Source: Lutraria lutraria (lineage: Eukaryota; Mollusca; Bivalvia; Venerida; Mactridae). Taken from it: DNA of 64,000 nt. Of this stretch, positions 1-9,895 are shown in pieces; the first letter of the stretch is position 1, and the number at the start of each line of letters is the position of its first letter. The position numbers and the translations under genes were made by a program. The stretch is taken from NCBI GenBank assembly GCA_964023205.1, contig OZ026835.1:18620414-18684413 (forward strand), read 5' to 3'. Below the pieces are notes generated by a model that did no database searches, had not been told where the DNA came from, and saw nothing but the letters and a program-made list of their open reading frames with translations.

Positions 1-56
1 CTGTAACTATATCATTCAATTCCAGCTTAAACTGTGATAGTTTGTTACTTTTCTTC

Positions 57-164
57 ATGTATGTATGTATGTGTAAGGGAATGATACATGTCTTGTATTT
101 CTGATACTTGACAGTGGTTAGATACCTTTATGGAAACATCCCCCCTCTCTCTCTCTCTCTCTCT
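57..164. repeat. ATGT and CT microsatellites
   Basis: A short imperfect ATGT run (57-74) and a clean CT dinucleotide run (145-164, ten units) are read directly. They are ordinary simple repeats. Confidence 0.9.
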
Positions 165-188
165 GTAGTCATGGTTTTACTTAAACTG

Positions 189-318
189 TTAACTTTATAT
201 CATATGATTACCTGTTAACTTTATATCATGTGATTACCTTTTAACTTTATATCATATGATAACCTGTTAACTTTATATCATATGATTACCTGTTAACTTT
301 ATATCATATGATTACCTG
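189..318. repeat. 26-bp tandem repeat, five copies
   Basis: Five head-to-tail 26-bp units begin TTAACTTTATATCAT and end TTACCTG. They start at 189, 215, 241, 267 and 293 and differ by only one or two bases each. The unit is AT-rich and has no relation to the other arrays in the window. Confidence 0.95.
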
Positions 319-358
319 TCAGTAGTTATTAAATTAACATATGCGAGTATATATAAAT

Positions 359-540
359 ACAGTCAAACCTGTCTTAGCAGCTAACTCTGAATAAAGGCCG
401 CCCTGTGAATAAATGTCATTCTTTTAACAAAACAACATTGAATATTTAGAATAAAATGACATCTGAACAAAAGCAACCTGTCAATTAAGGTCACATTTTA
501 TCTTTCCCTAGGGTGGCCTTTGTTCACAAATTTTACTGTA
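359..540 (+). repeat. Dispersed repeat family A, copy 1
   Basis: The copy starts ACAGTCAAACCTGTCTTAGC and is built of quasi-repeated modules resembling AATAAAGGCCACC. It ends in a segment resembling GGGTGGCCTTTGTTCAC. Related copies lie at 1047-1412, 4731-4806, 18071-18133 (minus) and 57251-57415. The family has no coding potential that I can see; each module carries an AATAAA-like hexamer. Its class is unknown (possibly a non-autonomous element). Confidence 0.85.
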
Positions 541-1046
541 CATGTATATATGACCCATAGTGTCCTTCTACTTGCTGATGTTTAATGATATGGAAAGTTC
601 TACTCAAGTTCTCATCCTATTAATGACAACTCATGTTTTCTAATTAGTTCAATGTATGATCCTAGTTTGTTAAGTCATGTTTAAACTCAGAAGAACAATT
701 ACAGATATTTTGATGTGTCATGTTTTGTCAATTACTGCTTGGACATAGAATTCTAAGGATGCTGTTTCAGTCAATATTAGACTTGCAGTTTTTTGCAAAC
801 AATTTATGACTTGTCATGTATTGACATTCTACTTAACAAATAAATATTGTTGAATTAGTGAAAAATCAATCAAGGAAATGCATTGAATTTCCCAATTCAA
901 TTCATATTCTGTTTGACTTGACAAATTTGAGTATTACATGTAGAGCAGGGTTTGTAAGAAGCTTGCATCTAATTAGCAAAAGTTGTATTTGTGCTAACGT
1001 TTTTTTTGTAATATTTTTACGATTATTTAATGAATTGATGTATACT

Positions 1047-1412
1047 ACAGTCAAGCCTGTGCTGGAGGTCACCCAGAATAAAGGTCACCTTAAGAATATA
1101 GGCCTTTCTTTTAAAAAAACATTAGTTTTTTAGAACAAAATGACTACACAATAAAGGCCACCTGTCAATAAAGACTACATTATGTCTCCCCGCTAACGAC
1201 CATGTCTCTTTATGTGAGAAACTAGACAGTTGCTTACGGAGGATGGCAGTCTAGTACTGGTTCTTCCCAGGAACGATGGTTAGGTGAACTGTCCGCCTCA
1301 TATGACTCTGACTATTGAAAAGGGGCATAAAACTCGATATTAACAAACAAACAAACAAACAATACATCATGTGACTTTCCCAGGGTGGTCTTTGTTCACA
1401 GGTTAGACTGTT
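1047..1412 (+). repeat. Family A, copy 2, split by a SINE
   Basis: The left part (1047-1185) matches the start and middle of copy 1. The right part (1364-1412) matches its end (CCCAGGGTGGTCTTTGTTCAC). Between them sits the SINE at 1186-1363. Read across the insertion, the two parts restore the order seen in copy 1, so family A was here before the SINE. Confidence 0.85.
1186..1363 (+). mobile_element. 5'-truncated SINE with (ACAA)n tail (group S1)
   Basis: About 120 bp here match 16690-16810: the shared stretch runs from GTCTCTTTATGTG through TTACGGAGGATGG, CAGGAACGATG and TTAGGTGAACTGT to CATATGACTCTGACT. It ends in AACAAACAAACAAACAAAC. The near-identical 9-mers ACATTATGT (1177-1185) and ACATCATGT (1364-1372) flank it and look like a target-site duplication. 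The tRNA-like head present in the 16.6-kb copy is missing. Confidence 0.85.
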
Positions 1413-1978
1413 GATGTTTCCTAGAATATCCGGCACTTACTTATTTTTTAAGATATTTATGAGAAAATAAAGTAATACAAGAAATCCTGTTTGTTTTATT
1501 TATATTGTACTGATCTTTTTTTTATTATTTTCTTGTCTAAGGAGGTAGTCTGTTCATCGATTTCTATGGAAATTATTTTATATTTGATTATATGTGACCT
1601 GAAGTCAGTCCTGCTCCAATATCTTCAGTTTTTAGCTTTCTTTATATATGTTTTAGTCAATATTAAGTATATTTTATTGTATAATGATGATAAATGTATC
1701 TTATATGTAGACATTTATTGTGACATTAATATAATATGAAATATATTACTTAATATATATAAATAGCGACTATAATCATTGGTATTTGGTTATTATTCAT
1801 GTTGATTATAAATGTAGATTTATATTAACAATGTTTATGTCTGGTCTCATTGTGTAATCTTTTAAGCCTATCTTCAGAGCAGTCATTATTTATTTCATAA
1901 ATCTATAGTTGTCATCATGATTAGTTATTTCACCTGCTTTATCAAATATCCAGAAAAAAATGACATGTTTTATTTATT

Positions 1979-2096
1979 AGGCGATCCGGGTTCGATTCCC
2001 AGTCGCAGCAGGTCACACCCTTCCATAAAAATTTGACAACAAAGCAAGTTGTAGGTCTCTTGTGGAAGGGTAATTTAAGTTAGTATTAGTAAGAAA
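1979..2096 (+). mobile_element. tRNA-derived SINE fragment (group S2)
   Basis: It starts within a tRNA-like B box (GGGTTCGATTCCCAGTCGC) and continues with CACACCCTTCCATAA and CTTGTGGAAGGGTAA, then TAAGTTAGTATTAGT. The body matches the reverse complement of the longer SINE at 11465-11775. The A-box half is missing, so this is a 5'-truncated copy and not a tRNA gene. Confidence 0.75.
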
Positions 2097-4730
2097 ACAG
2101 TCTAAGAAAACTGGTTAGCTGAATCGGCCACAGTATATAACTGAAAAATTGTTGACAAACAGCATTCAACCAAAATAAACAAATCTTTAACTGTATATTG
2201 TCAGTTGATTTCCCACATTGATTATTTTATAACTAAAGATAAATAGTTCTACTGGCATATTTTACTCCTAGAACAGAGATACTGGAAAGGTCTACCTGAT
2301 CTTTCTTAGAAACTGATCTCACTGTCTGTTTTTGTCAACAATCAAATATTTATGTACGATTATCCTTATAGTTCCAGTATTTCGCCTGTATTTAGCTCGT
2401 GGTCAAGACCAAGTATCGTCAAACATAATTTTAACTATCCCGTGTGATTCACTCAGAATTATTTAGAATTTTATCAGAAATCCTAGATGTCTGGTTGTAA
2501 ATATTCTGTATTGTTTATTTATATTTGAAGGGTTGTTGATAGTACCTACTTAATTAAGATATCACTCAGTATTGAGTATGTTTAACTTTTGGATACACAT
2601 TCTGTTTTAAGCATGGTATCAATTGTCAAATATTGTGGACTACCCCGTAATATAGGTTACTGTGTATTGAGTGTTAGTGTATATACTTTTTATTGTGGTG
2701 ATTAAAGTTAACTCCAATTGTTTACTTCATTGACAAAGAAATTTCGTTGTCTTCCTAAAGTCAGGACTATGAGCTTAAAGTCACCATCATAGTTACAATA
2801 AGTGTTTATTTTATTTATCAGAGAATCTCGTCTTCATTGCTGTATAAGATAATCATATTTTGAACATTTTCTCAGATGATTTTTGTTGTGTGACCGTTTT
2901 TGCTTATTTCAATGTACTGTACTTAAGTGACACAAAAAGTCAGATATCATTTCTCTTAGATTTGTTTTCATATTTTAATGAACTTTATTTTGCAAAAGGA
3001 GTAAATTCCCAGATTCATTATGCTGACTATATTTATGATCTTGAGTGATGAATTACAATTTTTATTCCAATTTATTTGATATTTTAGTTATTGTTTTATT
3101 CCTAATCAACGAAATTCAATAAATAAACAACTTGACCATTATAATAGTTACATTAGAACTAGGTACAGATATATTTTGATAAACTGAAAGTACTTTATGT
3201 ACATTATTCACACAATGTCAGAACTAGCTAGGATTGAATGTCTTTACTTGTGAAAAAGACCTGCTTTAGATTTATGAAGAATTTTATCTTCCTCAGAGCG
3301 TGTATACATATTGTACAATATATTCAACTTAAGATCAAATGTATTTAACTAAAAAATGTAAAATAAATGAAAAACATATAAAATGGAAAATATATTTAAC
3401 ACATGATAGAAAGTACTTAACTCATTATTAGTGTATCATTCATTAACGTATCTGGCTTGGTTAAAACGGCTAAAATAACTTGAAATGATATTTTAGGTTA
3501 TTTACAAAGATTGAATATAATACTTTAATACCAAGCAACAAAATTATAACCAAACGCTCAAAAATGGCGTTTTATTGTGATAAATACTGCACCCCTATAT
3601 CGACTTTTCCTTATCAGCATTAAACATCTCTAACGTAATGTGCATTGTATTGGTACGATATGATACTATAAATTCATTAATAATGAAAATTTGTTATAAA
3701 ATCTCTTACTAGACATCAAATCTGGGCGTCGTTTCTATTATTGAACCGTAAATATAAGCGATTTTGATTGGCTATCAAAATTGAATGGGGTGTGTCAAAT
3801 TCGTTGATTTCATGAGATTTTCGGTCTTCGGTATTTTGTAGCGGAAATGTTAATCTAGGAACTGTGCCTCAGAATTTTGATACTTGTTTTCATTTTTTAT
3901 CTATGGCATATTACATAATAAACAGCTGGGTTTTGGGTACGGAATTTCTTTAAAGTCAAGTATCTAACGAACAGAGGACGTTATAAAAAAAATGAGACAC
4001 GGTTCCCTACATTATATATTTATAGTGATTTTAAGGCTATTTGTTGTAATATATTCCTATATGCAGAGTAGTTATCGTTGTTCAAAAATTTGTAAATTAT
4101 GTGTGATATTGGTTTATAGAAGACCAATCAAATGTAATATTTAATTCAAATTACTTGCAATGCACTTTATACAGAGGGTTTATTTTAGTATATAATTATG
4201 GTTTAGTTTTTAAATCTTTAAATTGGTAAAACTTGATTTGACCTGACATCCAAGCCAGATACCTTAAGGCTGAGTTCTTGATTACAAGATCAAATATTTG
4301 TAAAACTGGAACCAAACTAGGACCACATGGTTGGACATAATTCATTCATTGTTTAGTGTGGACAGCATTCAATATACTGTGAATGCTCATGAATGGCTTA
4401 AAATGTATATTTCATCTAGAACTTTGAATGTATTAAATTTGGTATGTACATTGTATGTATGTTTTATTGTTTTATGTTGGAAGATAAATTATGCTAACAT
4501 ATCTATTCTTGTTTGTTATATTGCCCTATAATATGATCGTCAAGGATACAATATAATACTTAGTACTTCTCAACCTGGGGTAATTTCACTTGTCCAATTT
4601 TGCTGAAATATATGAAATGTCTCACTCAATTTTTTAACACAATATAATTCATTAATACTATAAGAAATAGGAGTAGTTATAAGAGGTTTTTTTATGGTTG
4701 CTTTGTATAAATAATTAACTACATACATGT
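2097..4730. other. AT-rich stretch, no feature recognised
   Basis: I see no long ORF, no RNA gene and no repeat shared with the rest of the window. Short chance ORFs have no codon structure or recognisable motif. It is probably intergenic or intronic. Confidence 0.6.
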
Positions 4731-4806
4731 ACAGTCAAATAACCTGTATTAGCAGCCACCTCTGAATGATAAGGCTACAATTTGAATGGAGGCTGTTCTT
4801 TTAATA
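4731..4806 (+). repeat. Family A, copy 3 (truncated)
   Basis: The copy begins ACAGTCAAATAACCTG and retains AGCAGCCACCTCTGAATGA and GGAGGCTGTTCTTTTAA. These match the first 75 bp or so of copy 1; the rest is missing. Confidence 0.75.
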
Positions 4807-5077
4807 AGTTGATGCTTGACCATGCCAAGTTGCTGCTTGCTCGATCATGCCAAGCTGATCTCCTATGATGAGATTTTTATTAATAGCTTTTGAATAATTC
4901 TTCAAATAAGTATTGGCTAAATTTGTTGTTAAGGAGTTGAAAAAGAAGAGTAGTGTAAACTGTTTAAGTTGAATGACGTTACTGACGAAGACGACGCTAT
5001 ACATATCCCCTGGGATGTATCGCGATATATCGCTATACCACCTATAAAAGATTTTTTTCGACTTTTCCATATTGAAC

Positions 5078-5206
5078 AGTTGAGGAAGACTCCGTGCTTC
5101 CTTGGTAAATGAGCTTGCTAGCTGGATAGCTTCCTCGTACGACTAGTCCCGGTGAGATTCAAACTCACAGCGGTGAGTGGTCAGTGATAACTAGTCATAT
5201 ATTATA
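5078..5206 (-). mobile_element. tRNA-derived SINE-like fragment (group S5)
   Basis: On the minus strand a B-box-like GTGAGTTTGAATCTCACC is followed by GAGGAAGCTATCCAGCTAGC. The second motif recalls a bivalve SINE body I know (GAAGCCATCCAGCTGGC). The A-box side is poorly preserved. The family assignment is from memory and tentative. Confidence 0.5.
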
Positions 5207-6530
5207 AATACTCAACCCTTGAGGTCCCTGTGTTCTTCCATATGTCATACAAATTCTACAATTATATATACATGTACCAATTAGAAGATCTTTTCATTGA
5301 TTTTCTTGTTCATTGAATCATGTTATGTCAATGTTTATCAGTTTCCTTGATGTGTGAAATTGAACCCGTTGGTTAAATCCAATCATGAAGCTACAATGAA
5401 GACAAGTCGGATCCTGAGACATAATTATACATGTTTATGTTTGTGTGCTTAATTTTATAAAGTCAGACAAATAAAATTATGTTATGACGTAACTGAAGTA
5501 TCTTCTATCTGTCAAGCTACATATGCAGTTAGTATATTGTTTGCCATTCTTTCTGATAAATGATATTGTCAAGGAATATAAGTGTAGACAAGATCAAATA
5601 CTTTCTTTAGTACGTCATATATCAGTAACAGCCAAAAGTCTGAAAATGGTATTTATTGTATTTTCTCAGTAGAGTAAAACTATTGAAGAGGATCAGGGGC
5701 AACATAAATATGTCCCATACTTTTCTTTTAGAATCACCTGAGATTTGCTGGCAATGGATAAACTGTCAGCAAGAAAAACTACTCAATGTAAAACCAAATA
5801 CATCAGTAAAATGGTAATTGGGCTCTTGTCACATCTGTATTATTATTGTGATTTACCGCCCTTTGAAGTTGTTTGAAATCAACAGTACAAGCACTAGGTA
5901 TTGCATATATGCTTCGATATCTTGACAATATCCTCCCATCTATTCTTGGTAATACTGAATCTCGCAAGTCATGACCACTGTAAGATCACAAAATATCTTT
6001 AACGACAAACTTGGAATAAGTCTGGAAATATATTCGCCATGAATACATTCATAATTAATAAAAAAAAAAATGATTCAGAAAAAAACTTTTCAACTCACAT
6101 AATGCAAACATAAACATTTTTGTATATATATAAACATGCATAAGTTCATTTATATTTTCAGTATCATATTACTTTTGTAAATAGAAAACATGTTAACTTT
6201 GATAATCGAGGAGCGAACTAGAATGGCAGTTGGTCGAGAACTAAATCAGACATGTATCCATAAATGATTGGTAGGTAATGTCAGAGACTATGTATGTCTC
6301 TGGTAATATTACTGAACTACTATTTGATTACGGGGATGCTGTATATAAACATGAATGTAATATAGCATCCCTCGATAACTTCAACGTTTCCAAAATAAAT
6401 ACATGTGTGGAAAATGATGTTTACGGGCTGTTTCTTCTCTCATGCTGAGAAGTCGTAAATAGGTGCATATAAGGTAACTAGATACATTAGCCAATCAATT
6501 GAGGAAGCTGGAATTTTCCCATTTACTATC
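5207..6530. other. AT-rich stretch, no feature recognised
   Basis: There is no ORF with coding character and no match to the repeat families of this window. It ends directly at the left terminus of the 2.85-kb element. Confidence 0.6.
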
Positions 6531-7019
6531 ACAGTGCCGGTATACCCGCTGCTGTGCACCATCCAAAACGTAAACAAAAAGCCGCCATCTTGGATGAAAA
6601 AGGTAATATTTTGCTTATTTCTTCGATTTCGCTTTTCTTTCAAATTTCTGTTATAGCAAAGAACATGCTACACAATTTTCTGGACACGTTGATACCCATT
6701 GTATTTACTAGGTACCTCTGGTATAAAAGTTACCTTGGACAAGAAAATCGAATCGAGAGAAAAATTCCGTGGTGCACAGCAGCGCATTTAGTATTTTTCG
6801 ATCTTTTTGTCCAGAAAATTGACTTGTTCGCATGTCGACGCACATTTTTATCCTTAAGTTGTAAAACAGAAGCTTAAAATTAGACTTTTGGTACATATAG
6901 CAACGTATTTTCTAGTATAATGAATTTCTGAGTTATTTGGTGGACAGCAGCGTGGGAATAAGAAGGGTGGACAGCAGCGGAAACGGGTGCACAGCAGGAG
7001 CTTTTTTGCGTACTTGAGA
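6531..7019 (+). repeat. Left terminal inverted repeat (489 bp)
   Basis: This is the reverse complement of 8890-9378 with about five mismatches and no length difference. It carries five copies of a GTGSACAGCAGCG-type motif: 6548-6560 (reversed), 6771-6784, 6939-6952, 6966-6979 and 6986-6998. It also has GCCGCCATCTTGGATG (an AAGATGGCGGC motif on the opposite strand) followed by an ATG and the splice-donor-like AAG|GTAATA at 6600-6608. The 107-codon frame inside it is mirrored in the right arm and is probably not a protein. Confidence 0.93.
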
Positions 7020-7639
7020 CTGTTCCTGAATAACCATTCGCTAAATAATTGTAACTCTTTACAACATCAAAACTGTGTTTACTTTTCGTGAAATGGATGT
7101 ATGCAGGCTCTCATAACTACTCGTTTATATGAACTGAATTTCTGGAATTTGTTGATGAAATTCATTTTCTAGTGATGAAGAATTAAATGATGTTTTTGTG
7201 CACTTTTAGAAAGATGAACACGTGCGACCACTGTGGAGCCGCAGACTAGACATATAGCAGTGGTGCACGAACGCCCATGGTTTCAGAGACCGGACACAGC
7301 CAAGCAGATGCAGGTTAATAAAAAAAAACCATCATAACATTTTCAATCTTCTATGTTTTTCTTGTGATAGATCTGTTATGTATAAGACCAATACATTATG
7401 TAAGAAACATACATATAACTAAGTCTTTTTATAAAATATCAAATAATGGTACGAGTATACTTTAAATAACATCATTTATTAGTTATAAATAATCAATTTT
7501 AACTATCATGCTTTACAAATTTACATTATCAACGTTGTATCAATAATAAAACATAACTTTAAAACTACAAATCTTATGACAGGTAACCATCATGGTGACG
7601 TAAAACATGCAACTAGTTTAGCACAGGGCACGACCATGA

Positions 7640-7774
7640 CCTTGCTCAGTATGTGAAAATCGGTTGCACAAGGAAAAACAGTTCAAGTGTGATACTTGCG
7701 ACAGAGAATTTACCTATGTATGCCACCTCCGCAAACACATGGAACTGTTAAAAGCTTTAAAAAGTTTCGGTTAG
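7640..7774 (+). pseudogene. Degraded C2H2 zinc-finger segment inside the 2.85-kb element
   Basis: A 44-codon open stretch follows an in-frame TGA and contains KCDTCDREFTYVCHLRKH. This has the C-x2-C-x3-F-x5-L-x2-H spacing of a C2H2 finger, but the following MELLKALKSFG has no second zinc-binding His before the stop at 7772-7774. Upstream, CSVCENRLHKE gives another C-x2-C pair, and TCDHCG near 7220 (frame closed by TAG) looks like a further broken finger. A usable acceptor in the right phase is not obvious. The finger identity comes from pattern only. This was probably part of a DNA-binding protein of the element and is now broken or split into exons I cannot join. Confidence 0.5.
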
Positions 7775-8087
7775 ATAACTCAATTATTATTTCTGTGATT
7801 TTAGTCATTATTTTGAAATAATGATGTTTATTTATTACTGTCTTTGGGTTCTATTGCTGTTCTAAAAACATTGTGCTGAAAAATTATTGACTGAGTTGTT
7901 TTATTTTGATTATTGAATTGTGATGCTCAATGATAATTGTCTATGATTTTATGGTTACTGAAATATGATGGTCAACTGTAATAATGATACTTATATAAAT
8001 GTGATTCTTTGAAATTTGACCAAGTTGTCTATGTTTTTGATCCTTCAGCATTCTAATATTTTTTTACAAATTCTATTGCATAAAGCA

Positions 8088-8109
8088 AATAAACGTACAT
8101 GATTTTATT
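8088..8109. terminator. Convergent poly(A) signals
   Basis: AATAAA lies on the plus strand at 8088-8093 and on the minus strand at 8104-8109 (TTTATT on plus). They sit between the plus-strand zinc-finger remnant and the minus-strand exon, as expected for two tail-to-tail transcripts. In AT-rich DNA each hexamer alone is weak evidence. Confidence 0.45.
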
Positions 8110-8450
8110 TTGCCTTTTCTACACGATCCATCGGCAGAGGGTTAACATGATGTAAAATTATAAACAGATACATGAACATAATAAAGTAAAAACACTTCCA
8201 AATCATGCACATATACATTAATGTTATAACTGTACAAACTATCCTCAGTAGGAATATGCAGCTATCCAAGGGGTCAATTATTGTCATTTGAAACTACTTC
8301 AAAAACCCGAGAGCCATGCATATGCTATAAAAACTTGGTGCCTATATTTCTCGTCACGTAAGTTGTATTGTAAACTACATTTTGTACTTCTTATTAAAAT
8401 ACTTATAAAGTGAATTCACAAAGATATCCAAAAAACATTTCATACAACAA

Positions 8451-9315
8451 CTACATGTACAATATTCGACAATTTGATGCAATGAAGTCCGTATACTGTA
8501 CTTTACAATGTTTTATCAATATTCTAAACACTAGATACTGTTCTCCAATTGATGTCATATAGTCAAACATAACAATCATCGGATATTCCCATTTGTTGGC
8601 AAGGTAGCATCTTGGACATGTTGCATCTTGCTCTTTCCCAGCAAACTCCCAAAGACCCTTTGAGCGCTGTATTCTTCTCAAACGTAACATGATCGTATTT
8701 CCATCGCCCAGCAAGTCGCTTCCTTTGGCTCGTGTCGAACTGGGTGATTCCTGATTGAATAAAAAACATATAGTTATTGAAACATATCCGATACTTATAA
8801 TTGCAAATGTGTATGCTATACTTTGTGTTTATTGATACATGTAGTGTTATACAGGAGCAGTCTTGATTTTGGGGAAACAGATTTATGATTCTCAAGTACG
8901 CAAAAAAGCTCCTGCTGTGCACCCGTTTCCGCTGCTGTCCACCCTTCTTATTCCCACGCTGCTGTCCACCAAATAACTCAGAAATTCATTATACTAGAAA
9001 ATACGTTGCTATATGTACCAAAAGTCTAATTTTAAGCTTCTGTTTTACAACTTAAGGATACAAATGTGCGTCGACATGCGAACAAGTCAATTTTCTGGAC
9101 AAAAAGATCGAAAAATACTAAATGCGCTGCTGTGCACCACGGAATTTTTCTCTCGATTCGATTTTCTTGTCCAAGGTAACTTTTATACCAGAGGTATCTA
9201 GTAAATACTATGGGTATCAATGTGTCCAGAAAATTGTGTAGCATGTTCTTTGCTATAGCAGAAATTTGAAAGAAAAGCGAAATCGAAGAAATAAGCAAAA
9301 TATTACCTTTTTCAT
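8451..9315 (-). CDS. Possible two-exon gene of the 2.85-kb element (exons 9307-9315 and 8451-8750)
   Basis: The model is as follows. The right TIR supplies an ATG and two lysine codons followed by GTAATA. A 556-bp intron ends in a T-rich tract and CAG at 8751. Exon 2 then reads open in phase 0 for 99 codons to TAG at 8451. The product would be about 102 residues and begin MKK-ESPSSTRAKGSDLL. It has one C-x2-C pair (ATCPRC), several basic residues (RLRRIQRSKG) and aromatic residues near the C-terminus. I recognise no family. The open phase across the junction and the AATAAA at 8104-8109 support the model; the lack of a known domain and the short first exon weaken it. It could instead be a remnant or a chance frame. 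Confidence 0.35.
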
Positions 9316-9378
9316 CCAAGATGGCGGCTTTTTGTTTACGTTTTGGATGGTGCACAGCAGCGGGTATACCGGCACTGT
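8890..9378 (-). repeat. Right terminal inverted repeat (489 bp)
   Basis: This mirrors the left arm. On the minus strand it holds the same ATG (9313-9315), donor-like GT (9305-9306) and five GTGSACAGCAGCG-type motifs. The near identity with the left arm implies a recent insertion or arm homogenisation. Confidence 0.93.
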
Positions 9379-9604
9379 ATCAAGTTTAAAGAATCGAACA
9401 GAAATTCAGGAAGCGTAAAATATTTTTGGGGGAAACGCATTTCATTAATGAAGCATTAAAGTTGCTACATGGTAGGAAGTGTAACAACCAGAGACATGTC
9501 TCTGATGTAACCAAAGGAAGTTTTGTAACAAGATTTATTAATTGACTTTGATATGAACATAAATCAAAGTATATATCATAAGACTTATGAAAGCATACGA
9601 GTAC

Positions 9605-9895
9605 ATGATGCGTACAGATATCACTATGAGTCTGATTATAGTATTATAATGATTTATCATGTTATATTATGTTTATTATTGATAGACGATGGCGCGAAAA
9701 TGACTTCTCTACGAGAATTATCGCATGATCTTGGCAGATATTGTAAACTAGCTTTCTCCAGAGCTGGTCAGATTTGTTTCCGAGCGAGTCAGACAAAAGT
9801 AATTATTAGGGTGTACATTTTCAAAATTTGTGATGAATGTTAAATGGCAGAAACAAGTCACAGATGGGATAGAACATGCTCATACTTAAATACTT
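9605..9895 (+). repeat. Dispersed repeat family C, copy 1
   Basis: It shares ATAGACGATGGCGCGAAAAT, TCGCATGAT, AAAGTAATTATTAGGGTGTA and a CAGATGGGATA segment, in the same order, with 25480-25775. Other copies lie at 17590-17800, 29480-29740 (minus) and 56210-56300. The copies differ substantially, so the family is old. The frame through it is not conserved between copies. Confidence 0.85.

Larger units (their letters stand above)
6531..9378. mobile_element. 2,848-bp DNA element with 489-bp terminal inverted repeats
   Basis: The ends are ACAGTGCCGGTATACCCGCT on the left and its reverse complement on the right. The two 489-bp arms differ at about five positions. The trinucleotide ATC precedes the left end (6528-6530) and follows the right end (9379-9381), as expected for a 3-bp target-site duplication. 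The interior (7020-8889) has two convergent units: a degraded plus-strand segment with a C2H2-type zinc-finger motif, and a minus-strand exon with an open 99-codon frame. Their poly(A) signals lie 10 bp apart near 8.1 kb. I do not recognise a DDE transposase, so the element is probably non-autonomous or of an unfamiliar type. Superfamily is not assigned: a 3-bp TSD fits several (PIF/Harbinger, CACTA, Zator), but the termini match none I can name with confidence. Confidence 0.9.

Noticed and set aside
6554..6877. 107-codon frame in the left TIR, with a mirror copy at 9032-9355
   Set aside because: It lies entirely in the terminal repeat and mirrors exactly. It contains motif repeats and a donor site, and the open frame more likely reflects TIR conservation than a protein.
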